Positions 7,887 to 19,935 of a stretch of DNA of 64,000 bases are shown here, in pieces; the first letter of the stretch is position 1; the number at the start of each line of letters is the position of its first letter. The position numbers and the translations under genes are program-made. This stretch comes from Cellulomonas sp. APG4 (GTDB taxonomy: Bacteria; Actinomycetota; Actinomycetes; Actinomycetales; Cellulomonadaceae). The stretch lies in NCBI RefSeq assembly GCF_009996735.1, contig NZ_JAACYI010000013.1, positions 39,422-103,421 of the forward strand, read 5' to 3'. The notes under the pieces were generated by a model. The model saw nothing but the letters and a program-made list of their open reading frames with translations, did no database searches and was not told the DNA's origin.

Positions 7887-9179
7887 TCAGGCGAGCCGCG
7901 CCGTCACCTCGGCAGCCCCGGGCTCGAGCCGGAGGCCCGACGACGTGCCGCGCGCGCTCACCTCGTAGTCGCCCCACCAGCCGCGCAGGGTCACGCGACC
8001 CTGCGCGTCGGTGCGCGCAGCCGTCGGTGCGAGCCACCACTCACCCTTCACGAGCCTCAGCAGCTCGTCGTACGCGGGCTTGGGCGTGCCGTCGGCGCGC
8101 ACGAACCCGCCGGGCGCCCCCAGCCACATCCCGTCGTCGGTCAGGCCCCAGTAGGTCGTCGCCTCGACCCGCGGGTGCGAGAGCAGCGTGCGGTAGTGCC
8201 GCAGCACCTCGTCGGCCTGCCGCTCCTCGCCCTCGGGTGTCGAGGGCCAGTGCTCGGGCTGGAAGTCGTTGAGGTCCTCGATCTCGGGCGGCATCACCTC
8301 GCCCGAGAGGAGGGTGGTCTCCGTGAAGTGGATGGGCAGACCGTAGCGGCTGAAGCGCTCGAGTGTCGCGAGGGTCTTCTCCTCGCCCCAGTACCCCTGG
8401 TGCATGTGGCTCTGCAGGCCGAGCACGTCGACCTCGATCCCCGCCTCGAGCACGCCCTCGATCAGGCACTCGTACGCGGTGGACATGTCGAAGTCGTTGA
8501 GCAGCAGCCTGACGTCGGGGTTCGCGGCGCGCGCCTCGTCGAACGCGAGGCGGATGGTCTCGAGGCGGCCCTTGGCCCGGGCGAGCGGTGTGATCGCGTT
8601 CTCGCCGTTGTCGAACACCGGCATGATCACGGCCTCGTTGATCGCGTCCCAGGTGTCGACCAGCCCACGGAAGTCCGTCACCTCGCGGCGGATCCTTGCG
8701 CGCTGGAGACGCTCGACCTCCTCGAGCGGGCGGCCGAGGAGCCACGCGGGCTGGACCGTGTGCCACATGAGCGGGTGACCCTTGAGCTCGACCCCGCGCT
8801 CGGCGAACCACTGCGCGGTGCGCTGCAGCCGCTCGGTGTCAGGCCGTCCCTCGACCGGCTCGAAGCGGCCCCAGTAGAACGGCAGGGTCGCGGTGTTGAA
8901 CAGGTCGAGCCACAGCGCGGCGAGCTGTTCGAGCCGCTCGAGCGACGCGCCGCCGAACGTCTCGACGTCCTCGGGGCGTGCCTGGTGCTCGCCGTTGGCC
9001 AGGGGGATGAAGTCGAACCCGATGTTGCCGAAGCCGAAGGCGTGCCGGGTCTGCGCGAGGGTCACCTCGACGTCCGCGAGCGGTGCGCCGTCGGGCCCGA
9101 GCACCTGGACCGACGTCGCGCCCTGCCGGTGGGCGAGCGTGGGGTCCGGGGTCCAGCTCTGGTTCAGGTCGCGGCTCAT
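7887..9179 (-). CDS. Endo-1,4-beta-xylanase, glycoside hydrolase family 10 (no signal peptide)
   Basis: Hydrolyses beta-1,4-xylosidic bonds. The 430-residue protein has a short beta-rich start, then a GH10 barrel. The acid/base Glu182 is in DTWDAINEAV (WDxxNE) and the nucleophile Glu287 in IHFTETTLL. KGHPLMWH and LLLNDFDMS are further GH10 marks, and TTYWGLTDDGMWLG is the late-barrel Trp motif. A small beta domain closes the protein. There is no signal peptide, membrane helix or carbohydrate-binding module, so it is probably cytoplasmic and acts on imported xylo-oligosaccharides. ATG 9179 follows AGGAGGAG. A LacI-type operator lies just upstream. Confidence 0.95.
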   Translation of the reverse strand: MSRDLNQSWTPDPTLAHRQGATSVQVLGPDGAPLADVEVTLAQTRHAFGFGNIGFDFIPLANGEHQARPEDVETFGGASLERLEQLAALWLDLFNTATLPFYWGRFEPVEGRPDTERLQRTAQWFAERGVELKGHPLMWHTVQPAWLLGRPLEEVERLQRARIRREVTDFRGLVDTWDAINEAVIMPVFDNGENAITPLARAKGRLETIRLAFDEARAANPDVRLLLNDFDMSTAYECLIEGVLEAGIEVDVLGLQSHMHQGYWGEEKTLATLERFSRYGLPIHFTETTLLSGEVMPPEIEDLNDFQPEHWPSTPEGEERQADEVLRHYRTLLSHPRVEATTYWGLTDDGMWLGAPGGFVRADGTPKPAYDELLRLVKGEWWLAPTAARTDAQGRVTLRGWWGDYEVSARGTSSGLRLEPGAAEVTARLA

Positions 9180-9225
9180 ACGGCGTGCTCCTCCTCGTCG
9201 AGGGCACCAGCCTGCCACATGTGGC

Positions 9226-9237
9226 CGAATCGTTTCG
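9226..9237. promoter_or_regulatory. Candidate LacI-family operator upstream of the GH10 gene
   Basis: CGAATCGTTTCG is a near-palindrome one step from the CGAAACGTTTCG core used by many LacI-family sugar regulators in actinobacteria. It lies 47 bases upstream of the xylanase start, where a repressor would block transcription. No LacI gene is in the window, so the regulator would act from elsewhere. Confidence 0.5.
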
Positions 9238-9288
9238 AGCGCTGAGACGCGGTCACGGGTCAGCGCCGCCGCCCGTCGTCCGGCGGGG

Positions 9289-9462
9289 TCAGCCCTGCGG
9301 GCCCGGGCCGTGGTCGGGGGGCGCGTACGGGCCGGCGGCCCCGCGCACGTCGGTGAGCGCGTGGCGCACCGCGAGCCGGATCACCCAGTAGAGCGCGAGC
9401 AGGATCACTGCCGGGATCACCAGGTAGAGCAGCAGCACGACCGGGCCGAAGAGCATCTCCAT
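9289..9462 (-). CDS. Small membrane protein (57 aa)
   Basis: The 57-residue product starts MEMLFGPVVLLLYLVIP. One long hydrophobic segment (about 5-33) is followed by a basic turn (RLAVRHAL) and a Pro/Gly tail. Two starts are possible: ATG 9462 and ATG 9456, the second having GGAG close upstream. It is divergent from the ThuA gene. No family is recognised. Third-position GC and a clean membrane helix support a real gene, but the small size keeps confidence moderate. Confidence 0.6.
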   Translation of the reverse strand: MEMLFGPVVLLLYLVIPAVILLALYWVIRLAVRHALTDVRGAAGPYAPPDHGPGPQG

Positions 9463-9511
9463 GGCCGTGACCCTAGAGCCTGGCGCCCACGCGCGTGCCA
9501 CGCTTGCCGCC

Positions 9512-10162
9512 ATGTCCCGCGCCCTGGTGTTCACCCGCACCACCGACTACCGGCACGAGTCGATCGAGCACGGCACCGCGGTCGTGCGGCGCCTCCTCGC
9601 CGACGACGGGGTCGCGAGCGACCACACGGAGGAACCTGCGGCCTTCCACGCCACGTCGCTCAGCCGCTACGACCTCGTGGTGTGGCTCTCGACCACCGGA
9701 GACGTGCTCGACGACGACGGACGGCGGGCCCTGGCCTCCTGGCTCGCGGGCGGTGGCGCCTGGGCGGGGGTCCACGGCGCGACGGTCGCGGAGCCGGGGT
9801 GGCCCGAGTTCGAGCGGATCGCGGGCGCGGTCTTCACCGACCACCCCGAGATCCAGCCGGCTCGCGTGCGCGTGGCGGACGCATCGCACCCGTCCACCTC
9901 GCAGCTCCCCGTCACCTGGGAGCACACCGACGAGTGGTACAACTTCCGGCGTCGCCCGGGCCCCGAGCAGACCGTGCTGCTGACCGTCGACGAGGCGACG
10001 TACGCCGGGGGCACGATGGGCGCGGACCACCCGGTCGCATGGCACGGCGGCTACGGCGCCGGGCGCACCTGGTACACCTCGCTCGGGCACGCGGCGGAGA
10101 CCTTCGACGACCCGACGTTCGTCGCCCACCTCCGCGGCGGTCTGCGCAGCCTGCTGGCCTGA
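9512..10162 (+). CDS. ThuA-like domain protein (glutamine-amidotransferase-like fold)
   Basis: The 216-residue ThuA family protein starts MSRALVFTRTTDYRHESIEHG, a typical opening strand with a His/Glu pair. GGGAWAGVHGATV is the elbow region, and EHTDEWYNFRR with HPVAWHGGYGAGRTWYTSLGH completes the family core. ThuA proteins derive from class I amidotransferases; some are 3-keto-disaccharide or trehalose-utilisation proteins, and most lack a known substrate. It is cytoplasmic with no signal peptide. It ends about 12 bases from the convergent FNT transporter gene. Proximity to the xylanase hints at carbohydrate metabolism but proves nothing. Confidence 0.9.
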   Translation: MSRALVFTRTTDYRHESIEHGTAVVRRLLADDGVASDHTEEPAAFHATSLSRYDLVVWLSTTGDVLDDDGRRALASWLAGGGAWAGVHGATVAEPGWPEFERIAGAVFTDHPEIQPARVRVADASHPSTSQLPVTWEHTDEWYNFRRRPGPEQTVLLTVDEATYAGGTMGADHPVAWHGGYGAGRTWYTSLGHAAETFDDPTFVAHLRGGLRSLLA

Positions 10163-10174
10163 GGCCGGGCGTCG

Positions 10175-11029
10175 TCAGCCCGCCCTGCGCCACTGCTCGA
10201 GGCGTTCCCGGCTGCGGACCACGCGCAGCAGCGTGGTCAGGACGAGCCCGCCGACCAGGTTGCCGAGCACCACGAACCCGAACCACGGCAGCCACGCGTC
10301 CCACGCCGCGGCGGGGGAGCCCGCGTGCATGCCGACGAAGATGATGAGCGAGTCCAGGATCGAGTGGAACAGGCCGCCCCCCACGATCACGAGGGCGATG
10401 CCGACGGCGGCGACCAGCTTGGCCAGGTCGTCGTCCGTCCCGCCCTGCATCCGCGTGAGGAGGGTGATCGCCGCACCGGCGAGCACCGCGAGGGTGAAGG
10501 TCTGCAGGTCGAGCGGGGCCTCGGTGAACTCCCGCGCCATGGTGTCCGCGGTCTCGTGCAGGTCCGGCAGCGCCACGGCGATGAGCCACGCGAGCACGAA
10601 CCCGCCCACGAGGTTGCCCACGAGCGTGCCCACCCACAGCCGGACGAGCTGCCACCAGGTCGCCTCCTCGGCGAGGACGACCATCACGGGCACGTGGAAG
10701 CCCTCGGTGAACAGCTCGCTGTGGCCGAGCCGCAGTGCGATCAGGCCGATGGAGAACGCGAGCGCCCCGAGCAGGCGACTTCCGGTCGCTGCCTCGACGG
10801 CCAGGAGGGCGAGCACGCCGATCGCCACCTCGATGCCGGCGACGGCCCCTGTCGCGAGCAGGTCGGCCGTCCCGCGGTGCAGCCGCGGCCGGCCCTCGAG
10901 GATCACCCGGTCGAGCGCGTGGTCCTTCTCCTCGGTGGTCCCGGCGTCGTCCTCACGCTCGTGCGGTTCGTCCTTCGACGTGGCGTTCGCCGACGACGAC
11001 GCGTCGTGCTCGGGGGAGTTCTCGGTCAC
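10175..11029 (-). CDS. Formate/nitrite transporter (FNT) family channel
   Basis: The 284-residue integral membrane protein has an acidic, Ser-rich N-terminal extension of about 40 residues and then six helices in the FNT duplicated half-helix pattern. Recognisable parts are ALRLGHSELFTEGFHVPV, GTLVGNLVGGFVLAW, FHSILDSLIIFVGM and GNLVGGLVLTTLLRVV. The members with this long charged extension form the YfdC-like branch, whose substrate is less certain than for FocA or NirC. GTG 11029 is used because the longer frame would run into the tRNA-Ala gene. It stands alone. Confidence 0.9.
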   Translation of the reverse strand: MTENSPEHDASSSANATSKDEPHEREDDAGTTEEKDHALDRVILEGRPRLHRGTADLLATGAVAGIEVAIGVLALLAVEAATGSRLLGALAFSIGLIALRLGHSELFTEGFHVPVMVVLAEEATWWQLVRLWVGTLVGNLVGGFVLAWLIAVALPDLHETADTMAREFTEAPLDLQTFTLAVLAGAAITLLTRMQGGTDDDLAKLVAAVGIALVIVGGGLFHSILDSLIIFVGMHAGSPAAAWDAWLPWFGFVVLGNLVGGLVLTTLLRVVRSRERLEQWRRAG

Positions 11030-11089
11030 CCGTGCAGTCTGCGGCACGGGTGACGGCCCTGCGCGCCGGTGGGCGCGCGTGCCCGGATG

Positions 11090-11162
11090 TGGAGCCAAGG
11101 GGACTCGAACCCCTAACCCCCTGCTTGCAAAGCAGGTGCGCTACCAATTGCGCCATGGCCCC
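11090..11162 (-). tRNA. tRNA-Ala (anticodon TGC)
   Basis: The minus strand folds into a full cloverleaf. The acceptor GGGGCCA pairs with TGGCTCC (one G-U), the anticodon stem CCTGC/GCAGG carries loop TTTGCAA with anticodon TGC, and the T arm contains GGTTCGAGTCC. The discriminator is A and CCA is not encoded. It lies downstream of tRNA-Ile and gyrA, a conserved actinobacterial order. Confidence 0.97.
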
Positions 11163-11177
11163 TGGGTGCGGAGTCGG

Positions 11178-11297
11178 TCAGTCGACCGTGTCGGTGACCT
11201 CGGTCCACAGGTCCCGCTCGTCGCGGTCCTCCGCGTACGTGCGCCAGAGGACGTATGCCGCCGCAGCGGCGAGCAGCGCGACCACGAGCTTCTTCAT
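11178..11297 (-). CDS. DLW-39 family small protein
   Basis: A 39-residue protein between tRNA-Ile and tRNA-Ala, starting MKKLVVALLAAAAAYVLW and containing ERDLWTEVTD. The length of 39 and the DLW triplet match the actinobacterial DLW-39 family, which is found at this same place next to gyrA. It has one short membrane helix and a charged tail. GGAGGA stands six bases before the ATG. Function is unknown. It is easily missed because of its size. Confidence 0.9.
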   Translation of the reverse strand: MKKLVVALLAAAAAYVLWRTYAEDRDERDLWTEVTDTVD

Positions 11298-11319
11298 CGG
11301 TCCTCCGCGGGTGGGGGAG

Positions 11320-11393
11320 TGGGCCTAAGAGGACTTGAACCTCTGACCTCTTCCTTATCAGGGAAGCGCTCTAACCGTCTGAGCTATAGGCCC
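11320..11393 (-). tRNA. tRNA-Ile (anticodon GAT)
   Basis: The minus strand gives a 74-base cloverleaf. The acceptor GGGCCTA pairs with TAGGCCC, the D arm is GCTC/GAGC, the anticodon stem CTTCC/GGAAG carries loop CTGATAA with GAT, and the T arm is AGAGG/CCTCT with TTCAAGT. The discriminator is A and CCA is not encoded. It follows the DUF3566 gene. Confidence 0.97.
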
Positions 11394-11491
11394 TCGCGCA
11401 CGACGTCGCCGACGTGCGCCGCACGAGACTACCCCAGGGCCGCCGCCGGACCCAACTCGCCCCCGCGCCCCTGGCCGCCCCCTCGCCCGAC

Positions 11492-12181
11492 TCAGTCGTC
11501 GGTGAGGGTCAGGTGGATGCCACCCACGAGCGCGGCGACGATGTTGTACAGGAACGCACCGATCGTCGACAGCGCCGTGAGCAGGACGATGTCGACCACG
11601 GCGACCATCACGGCGAGCGAGATGACCCGGTCGAACGCCACGAACTCGAGCAGGTCGAAGAACGACGTCGAGCCGGTGATCTCCGCGATCGTGGTGTTGA
11701 CCTGGGTGAAGACCTCGAGGCTGTTGAGGGTCTGCCAGATCACGGCGGCCGAGACCACGATCATGATCCCGATCGCGACCGACAGCAGGAACGAGAGCTT
11801 CATGACCGACCAGGGGTCGATGCGCGAGACCGCGAGCCGCACCTTGCGCGGGCCGGCGGCGGCCGCGGGCTCGGCGGACGGCCGGGTCGCAGGAGCCTCG
11901 TCCTGCTCGACCTCGACGTCACCGGACCGCGTCGGCATCGCGTTGCGTGCCGTCTCGGTCACGCCCTGGGCGGCCCGCTTGAGCCGATCCGTGACGCCAC
12001 CACCTCTCGAGGTCGTCTCGGAGGTGGACGGCCGCCCGCCCCCGGACGACGGCGGGGTGGTGCCGGAGACAGGTCCGGTCGCCGGGCGCGGACGCGGGTT
12101 CTCGGTCCGCACGCCCGTCGACCCCGCAGGCTTGCGCGGCGCGATCGAGGGCGGAGGTGTGCCGTCGGTGCCGGTGCTCAT
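11492..12181 (-). CDS. DUF3566 family membrane protein
   Basis: The 229-residue protein has a long Pro/Arg/Thr-rich cytoplasmic N-terminus (about 110 residues) and a membrane domain with two or three helices. The DUF3566 start is [20 protein letters not shown], followed by a helix, a loop with [14 protein letters not shown], then [20 protein letters not shown] and [15 protein letters not shown]. Homologues lie directly after gyrA across actinobacteria. The ATG at 12181 overlaps the gyrA stop (ATGA), so the two are translationally coupled. A link to cell-shape or polar growth factors is suspected in the family but not shown here. Confidence 0.92.
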   Translation of the reverse strand: MSTGTDGTPPPSIAPRKPAGSTGVRTENPRPRPATGPVSGTTPPSSGGGRPSTSETTSRGGGVTDRLKRAAQGVTETARNAMPTRSGDVEVEQDEAPATRPSAEPAAAAGPRKVRLAVSRIDPWSVMKLSFLLSVAIGIMIVVSAAVIWQTLNSLEVFTQVNTTIAEITGSTSFFDLLEFVAFDRVISLAVMVAVVDIVLLTALSTIGAFLYNIVAALVGGIHLTLTDD

Positions 12182-14826
12182 CGGTCTCCCTCGTCGGCCG
12201 GGTGGGTGTCCACGGGCTCGCCCGCGGGGGCGCCGCCCTGCTCGTCAGCCGAGGTGGTCCCCTGCGGCTCGTCCGTCGCCCCAGCGTCCGTCGTCAGGGC
12301 GTCCTGGTCAACGGTAGCCGCATCAGCCTCAAGGTTTCTCTCCACGTTGCGCGCAACCGAGAGGATGCGGTCCCCCGTGTCGGGCTTCGCGAGGATCACA
12401 CCGGTCGCGTCACGACCGTGCACCGGGATCTCCTCGACGAGCGAGCGGACCACCTTGCCGCGCTCCATGACCACGAGGATCTCGTCGGTCGAGGCCACCA
12501 TGGTCGCGCCCACGAGCACGCCCCGGTCGTCCGGCAGGCGTGCGGCGCGCACGCCCAGGCCGCCGCGGCGCGTGCGTCGGTAGTCGAGGTTGCCGTCGGA
12601 GTTGACGCGGTGCATGTCCGAGCGCTTGGCCGTGCCGCCGTCCGTCACCGTCACCAGGAACGAACCCTCCTGGATCACGTCCATCGACAGCAGCTCGTCG
12701 TCCTCGCGGAACCGCATGCCGGTGACGCCGGACGTCGCGCGGCCCATGGGACGCAGCTCTTCCGAGGTCGCCCGGAACCGGACGGCCTGACCCTTGCGCG
12801 AGACCAGCAGCAGCTCGGAGTCCTCGTCGGCGAGAACGGCCGAGACCAGCTCGTCCGGCACGCCGTCGTCGTCCTCGCGCAGGTTGATCGCGATGAGCCC
12901 GCCCGAGCGGTTGGAGTCGTACTCCGCGAGGCGCGTCTTCTTGACCAGCCCGCGCCTGGTCGCGAGGACCAGGTACTCGGCCTGGTCGTAGTCGCGCAGG
13001 TCGACCACGCGCGCGATCTCCTCGCCCGGCTGGAAGGCCAGCAGGTTCGCGACGTGCTGCCCCTTCGAGTCGCGGCCGCCCTCGGGAAGCTCGTACGCCT
13101 TGGCGCGGTAGACCCGTCCGAGGTTCGTGAAGAAGAGCAGCCAGTGGTGGGTGGTCGTCACCCCGAAGTGCTCGACGACGTCGTCGGCCCGCAGCTGGGC
13201 CCCGCGCACGCCCTTGCCGCCGCGCTTCTGCACGCGGTACTGGTCGCTCCGGGTCCGCTTGGCGTACCCGCCGCGGGTGATCGTGACGACCACCTCCTCC
13301 TCGGCGATGAGGTCCTCCATCGAGACCTCACCGTCGAACGGCAGGATCTGCGTGCGCCGCTCGTCGCCGTAGCGCGCGACGATCTCGTCGAGCTCCTCGC
13401 CGACGATCCGCCGCTGCCGCTCGGGCTTGGCCAGGATGTCCTTGAGGTCCTCGATCTTGACCATCAGGCCGTCGTACTCGTCGATGATCTTCTGCCGCTC
13501 GAGGGCCGCGAGGCGGCGCAGCTGCAGGTTGAGGATCGCGGTCGCCTGGATCTCGTCGACCTCGAGCAGGTCCATGAGGCCCGCGCGTGCCTCCTCGACG
13601 TCGGGCGAGCGGCGGATCAGCGCGATGACCTCGTCGAGCGCGTCGAGCGCCTTGAGGTAGCCGCGCAGGATGTGCGCCTTCTCCTCGGCCTCGCGCAGCC
13701 GGTACGTGGTGCGGCGCACGATCACGTCGAGCTGGTGCGTCACCCAGTGCCGCACGAACGCGTCGAGGCTCAGCGTGCGTGGGACGTCGTCGACGAGCGC
13801 GAGCATGTTCGCGCCGAACGTGTCCTGGAGCTGGGTGTGCTTGTAGAGGTTGTTGAGCACGACCTTGGCGACCGCGTCGCGCTTGAGCACGATCACGAGG
13901 CGCTGGCCGGTGCGACCCGAGGTCTCGTCGCGGATGTCCGCGATGCCCTGCACGCGGCCGTCCTTGACGAGGTCCGCGATCTTGGCCGCGAGGTTGTCGG
14001 GGTTGACCTGGTACGGCAGCTCGGTCACCACGAGGCAGATCCGGTTCTGGATCTCCTCGACCGTCACGACCGCGCGCATGGTGATCGAGCCGCGGCCGGT
14101 GCGGTACGCCTCCTCGATGCCCCGCCGGCCCAGGATGGTCGCGCCGGTCGGGAAGTCGGGGCCGGGGATCCGCTCGATCAGTGCCTCGAGCAGCTCCTCC
14201 TTCGAGGCCTCGGGGTTCTCGAGGTGCCAGCGCACGCCCTCCGCGAGCTCGCGCAGGTTGTGCGGCGGGATGTTCGTGGCCATTCCGACGGCGATCCCCG
14301 CGCTGCCGTTGGCGAGCAGGCTCGGGAAGCGCGCGGGCAGGACGGCGGGCTCCTGCGTACGGCCGTCGTAGTTGTCGCGGAAGTCGACGGTCTCCTCGTC
14401 GATGTCCCGCACCATCTCCATCGCGAGCGGGGCCATCTTGCACTCGGTGTACCGCGGTGCGGCGGCCGGGTCGTTCCCGGGCGAGCCGAAGTTCCCCTGC
14501 CCGGCCACGAGCGGGTAGCGCAGCGACCAGTCCTGGACCAGGCGCACCAGGGCGTCGTAGATCGCCGTGTCGCCGTGCGGGTGGTACTTGCCCATCACGT
14601 CGCCGACCACGCGGCTGCACTTCGAGAACTGCCGGTCAGGCCGGTAGCCGCCGTCGTACATCGCGTACAGGACGCGGCGGTGCACGGGCTTGAGCCCGTC
14701 CCGCACGTCGGGCAGTGCGCGCCCCACGATCACGCTCATCGCGTAGTCGAGGTAGGACCGCTGCATCTCGAGCTGCAGGTCCACCGAGCTCACTCGGTCA
14801 CCGACCGGGGGAGTCACGTCCGTCAC
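12178..14826 (-). CDS. gyrA: DNA gyrase subunit A
   Basis: The breakage-reunion subunit of gyrase, 882 residues. Catalytic Tyr126 is in APRYTECK. The quinolone-determining region reads [16 protein letters not shown], giving Thr at the position equal to E. coli Ser83 and Asp at the position of Asp87. The C-terminal pinwheel carries the GyrA box QKRGGKG, needed for positive wrapping and hence true gyrase activity. The tail after residue 830 is acidic and Thr/Ala-rich. It lies about 60 bases downstream of gyrB in the same operon. Thr at the Ser83-equivalent position occurs naturally in actinobacteria and should not be read as a resistance mutation. Confidence 0.98.
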   Translation of the reverse strand: MTDVTPPVGDRVSSVDLQLEMQRSYLDYAMSVIVGRALPDVRDGLKPVHRRVLYAMYDGGYRPDRQFSKCSRVVGDVMGKYHPHGDTAIYDALVRLVQDWSLRYPLVAGQGNFGSPGNDPAAAPRYTECKMAPLAMEMVRDIDEETVDFRDNYDGRTQEPAVLPARFPSLLANGSAGIAVGMATNIPPHNLRELAEGVRWHLENPEASKEELLEALIERIPGPDFPTGATILGRRGIEEAYRTGRGSITMRAVVTVEEIQNRICLVVTELPYQVNPDNLAAKIADLVKDGRVQGIADIRDETSGRTGQRLVIVLKRDAVAKVVLNNLYKHTQLQDTFGANMLALVDDVPRTLSLDAFVRHWVTHQLDVIVRRTTYRLREAEEKAHILRGYLKALDALDEVIALIRRSPDVEEARAGLMDLLEVDEIQATAILNLQLRRLAALERQKIIDEYDGLMVKIEDLKDILAKPERQRRIVGEELDEIVARYGDERRTQILPFDGEVSMEDLIAEEEVVVTITRGGYAKRTRSDQYRVQKRGGKGVRGAQLRADDVVEHFGVTTTHHWLLFFTNLGRVYRAKAYELPEGGRDSKGQHVANLLAFQPGEEIARVVDLRDYDQAEYLVLATRRGLVKKTRLAEYDSNRSGGLIAINLREDDDGVPDELVSAVLADEDSELLLVSRKGQAVRFRATSEELRPMGRATSGVTGMRFREDDELLSMDVIQEGSFLVTVTDGGTAKRSDMHRVNSDGNLDYRRTRRGGLGVRAARLPDDRGVLVGATMVASTDEILVVMERGKVVRSLVEEIPVHGRDATGVILAKPDTGDRILSVARNVERNLEADAATVDQDALTTDAGATDEPQGTTSADEQGGAPAGEPVDTHPADEGDR

Positions 14827-14887
14827 AGGTCTCTACCTCTCGTGCGCGCGCGTGCGCGCGTCGTGTCGTGCTGCTGCTCGCCGGGCC

Positions 14888-16948
<2,061 letters not shown>

Positions 16949-17211
16949 GGGCCGTGGTGCTCCTTCGGGTGGACGTGCGCGCACGCGGCGCCCGCCGGAC
17001 CGGGGCACCACGCCGGACGCCGCACAGCAGCACCGGAACGGCCCCCCGCGCACCCGTGCGAGCACCAGGAATGACAGGAGTCAGTCTACCCCGTCAACAG
17101 CCCGTCTCAGCGGTTTCCCCAGCGGTGTGGGCCGAATCCGAACCCAGGGTGTGACCAGGTGGTGGCGCGGGGCGGCTCGAGGCGTCTCAGGCCGGTTCCC
17201 GCCGATCGACG

Positions 17212-17820
17212 TCAGCCGTAGGTGTCGCGCGGCCCGCGACCCGCGACCCGTCGTCCGCCACGGCCCCACCCCGGCCCCGCAGGGCCCAGCACGGTGACCT
17301 CGCGGACCACCCCGCTGCCCAGCTCGACCTCGAGCCTGCCGAGCAGCTCGGGCACGAGCAGCCGCAGGTTCGTCGCCCACGTGGTCGAGTCGGTGCGGAT
17401 GACCAGCCTGCCCTCCTCGAAGGTCTCGGGCGTGCAGTGGTCCGCGACCTGGTCACCGACGACCTCGCGCCAGCGGCCCACCACGCCACCCACCGACAGC
17501 TCGGCGGACCAGCCGCGTTCGGCCGCGAGCCGGGCGAGGGTGTCGCCGAGCAGGGCCGGGTCCCTGCCGTCCGCGCCCGGGCCCGACGTCGGACCCGACG
17601 TGCGTGCAGGTCGCGGCTTGCCCGGTGCCCCGGGTCGCACCCCCCTCGCGCGTGCGGCCGCCACCGCACGGTTGAGCGCGGCGCGCGCCACCTCGGCCGG
17701 CGGCGTCAGGCCGAGCTGCTCGGCCACGGGACGGTGGGGGTCCAGCGGGGTGCGACCGGCCGGCGGCGCCGGCACCTCGTCCGCCACGTCCTCATCCCGG
17801 CCGGGGACCTCATCGGACAC
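17212..17820 (-). CDS. DUF721 protein (DciA-like)
   Basis: The 202-residue protein has a Pro/Arg-rich first half and a C-terminal DUF721 domain ([52 protein letters not shown]). In bacteria without DnaC/DnaI, DUF721 (DciA) proteins load the replicative helicase DnaB. The fixed position between recF and gyrB near oriC fits this role. GTG 17820 overlaps the end of recF by 11 bases. The linker resembles that of mycobacterial Rv0004. Helicase loading is inferred from the family, not shown for this protein. Confidence 0.9.
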   Translation of the reverse strand: MSDEVPGRDEDVADEVPAPPAGRTPLDPHRPVAEQLGLTPPAEVARAALNRAVAAARARGVRPGAPGKPRPARTSGPTSGPGADGRDPALLGDTLARLAAERGWSAELSVGGVVGRWREVVGDQVADHCTPETFEEGRLVIRTDSTTWATNLRLLVPELLGRLEVELGSGVVREVTVLGPAGPGWGRGGRRVAGRGPRDTYG

Positions 17821-19027
17821 GCGTGACCTGCCCCGCCATGACGTCGTAACGCGCCCCCTCGAGCTGCTCGGGCACGTCCTCGGCGACCGCGGCCGTGACG
17901 AGCACCTGCTCAGCACGCGCCACGAGGGTCGCCAGGCGCCCCCGGCGGCGCGAGTCGAGCTCGGCGAAGACGTCGTCCAGGATCAGCACCGGCTCCGAGC
18001 CCTCGCCCCAGTCCGAGATGCCGGTCCCCGCGGCGTCGTCGGGCGTGCCGTGCGTCAGCAGCTCGTAGGACGCGAGCCTGAGTGCGAGCGCGTACGACCA
18101 CGACTCGCCGTGGCTCGCGTAGCCCTTGGCGGGGAGCCCACCGAGGGTCAGGACGAGGTCGTCACGGTGCGGGCCGACGAGGTTGACGCCCCGGTCGATC
18201 TCCTGCGTTCGGCGCCGGCTCATCGCCTCGAGCAGCTGCGCCTCGAGCAGCTCGGTGGTCGCGTCGAGGTGCGGCACCCGCTCGGCGCCGCCCGGCTCGT
18301 CGTCCTGGGCCTGGACGAGCGACGACCGGTACCCCAGCTCTGCGGCCCCCTGCCCGTCGCTGACCTGCGCGTACGCGCGTTCGACGTGCGGCGCCAGGTG
18401 GTTCACGAGCCGCACCCGGCGCGCAAGGATCTGCGCGCCGAGATGGGCGAGGCGCCCGTCCCAGACGTCGAGGGTGCGCAGGTCAGCCTCCTCGTCCCCG
18501 CGCCGTCCGCGGCGCACGGCACCTGCCGACTTGAGCAGCGCACCACGCTGACGCAGCACACGCTCGTAGTCCGCGAGGAGGCCCGCGGTCCGCGGCGCGA
18601 CCTGCACCGCGAGGTCGTCGAGGAAGCGGCGGCGCGTGTCCGGGTCCCCCTTGACGAGCGCCAGGTCCTCGGGCGCGAAGAGCACGGTGCGCAGGATGCC
18701 GAGGACGTCACGCGCGCGACGCGTAGGGGCACGGTTCACCTGCGCACGGTTGGCCCGGCCCGGGTTGATCTCGAGCTCGACGAGGCTCGAGCGGTCCCCA
18801 CGCGCAGCACGCAGGCGCACGACAGCGCGCGGGGCACCCGCGCGCACGAGCGCGGCATCGGTCGGGACCCGGTGGCTGCCGAGCGTCGCGACGTAGCCGA
18901 CCGCCTCGACGAGGTTCGTCTTGCCCTGGCCGTTGGGACCGACGAGGGCGCTGACGCCGGGCTCCAGCGTCACGTCGACCTGCTCGTAGGAGCGGAAGTC
19001 GGTCAGGGAGAGGGCGCTGACGTGCAC
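17810..19027 (-). CDS. recF: DNA replication and repair protein RecF
   Basis: An SMC-like ATPase that helps load RecA at gaps. The 405-residue protein starts [19 protein letters not shown]. Walker A is [17 protein letters not shown], the signature region contains [13 protein letters not shown], and Walker B is [12 protein letters not shown]. The final part is somewhat longer than in E. coli RecF, as usual in actinobacteria. The GTG at 19027 comes immediately after the gnd stop. It is part of the dnaN-gnd-recF-DUF721 unit. Confidence 0.96.
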   Translation of the reverse strand: MHVSALSLTDFRSYEQVDVTLEPGVSALVGPNGQGKTNLVEAVGYVATLGSHRVPTDAALVRAGAPRAVVRLRAARGDRSSLVELEINPGRANRAQVNRAPTRRARDVLGILRTVLFAPEDLALVKGDPDTRRRFLDDLAVQVAPRTAGLLADYERVLRQRGALLKSAGAVRRGRRGDEEADLRTLDVWDGRLAHLGAQILARRVRLVNHLAPHVERAYAQVSDGQGAAELGYRSSLVQAQDDEPGGAERVPHLDATTELLEAQLLEAMSRRRTQEIDRGVNLVGPHRDDLVLTLGGLPAKGYASHGESWSYALALRLASYELLTHGTPDDAAGTGISDWGEGSEPVLILDDVFAELDSRRRGRLATLVARAEQVLVTAAVAEDVPEQLEGARYDVMAGQVTRVR

Positions 19028-19028
19028 G

Positions 19029-19925
19029 TCAGGCGGGCGGGCCGGCGGGCCGCACGGCGTGCCCGCCGAACTGCTGGCGAAGTGCGGCGACGGCCTTCAT
19101 CGCGGGGGAGTCCACCTGGCGCGACGAGAAGCGCGCGAAGAGCGCGGCCGAGATCACGGGGAGCGGGACCGCCTGGTCGATCGCCTCGTCCACCGTCCAA
19201 CGTCCCTCGCCGGAGTCCTCGACGAAGTCGTCGATCGAGGCGAGCGACGGATCCTGCTCGAGGGCCTCGACGAGCAGGTCGAGGAGCCAGGACCGCACCA
19301 CGGTGCCCTGCGTCCACGCGCGGAGCGTGCCCGTCACGTCGGTGACGACGTCCTGGGCGACCAGCAGCTCGTAACCCTCGGCGTAGGCCTGCATGAGCCC
19401 GTACTCGATGCCGTTGTGCACCATCTTCGCGTAGTGGCCCGCGCCCACGGAGCCCGCGTGGACGAAGCCGTTCGCGCGCTCACCGTCGGGACGGAGGGCG
19501 TCGAACACGGGCATGAGGCGCGCGATGTCGTCCTCGGCGCCGCCCGCCATGAGGCCGTAGCCGTTGGTGAGGCCCCAGACGCCGCCCGAGACGCCGACGT
19601 CCACGTAGCCGATCCCGTGCTCGGCGAGGCGGGCCGCGTGCTCGCGGTCGTCGGTGAAGTGGGAGTTCCCACCCTCCACCACGAGGTCCCCGGCCGTCAG
19701 CAGGCCGGCGAGCTCCTCGACCACACCGCGAGTCACGTCCCCTGCGGGCACCATGACCCATACGACGCGCCCGCCCTCGGGCAGCGCCGCGACAAGCTCG
19801 CCGAGGCTCGCGACGTCCGAGACGTCGGGGTTGCGGTCGTAGCCCGTGACCTCGACCCCGCGTTCGCGCATGCGGGTGCGCATGTTCGCACCCATCTTGC
19901 CGAGACCGACGAGACCGATGTGCAT
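19029..19925 (-). CDS. gnd: 6-phosphogluconate dehydrogenase (decarboxylating), short GndA type
   Basis: Oxidises 6-phosphogluconate to ribulose 5-phosphate, CO2 and NAD(P)H in the pentose phosphate pathway. At 298 residues it is the short form. The N-terminal Rossmann motif is [14 protein letters not shown], the substrate region reads [25 protein letters not shown] holds the family SGG, and [14 protein letters not shown] carries the catalytic Lys and Asn. ATG 19925 is preferred over GTG 19934: GAGG lies eight bases before the ATG and overlaps the dnaN stop codon. Its place between dnaN and recF is conserved in actinobacteria. Confidence 0.95.
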   Translation of the reverse strand: MHIGLVGLGKMGANMRTRMRERGVEVTGYDRNPDVSDVASLGELVAALPEGGRVVWVMVPAGDVTRGVVEELAGLLTAGDLVVEGGNSHFTDDREHAARLAEHGIGYVDVGVSGGVWGLTNGYGLMAGGAEDDIARLMPVFDALRPDGERANGFVHAGSVGAGHYAKMVHNGIEYGLMQAYAEGYELLVAQDVVTDVTGTLRAWTQGTVVRSWLLDLLVEALEQDPSLASIDDFVEDSGEGRWTVDEAIDQAVPLPVISAALFARFSSRQVDSPAMKAVAALRQQFGGHAVRPAGPPA

Positions 19926-19935
19926 GTGCTCCACC

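Noticed and set aside
12178..14826. Thr at the Ser83-equivalent of GyrA as a quinolone-resistance mutation
   Set aside because: Thr or Ala at this position is natural in actinobacteria; no comparison strain is available.
14830..14880. GCGCGC-rich alternating tract between gyrB and gyrA as possible Z-DNA or regulatory hairpin
   Set aside because: Too short and without a stable inverted repeat; base composition alone explains it.
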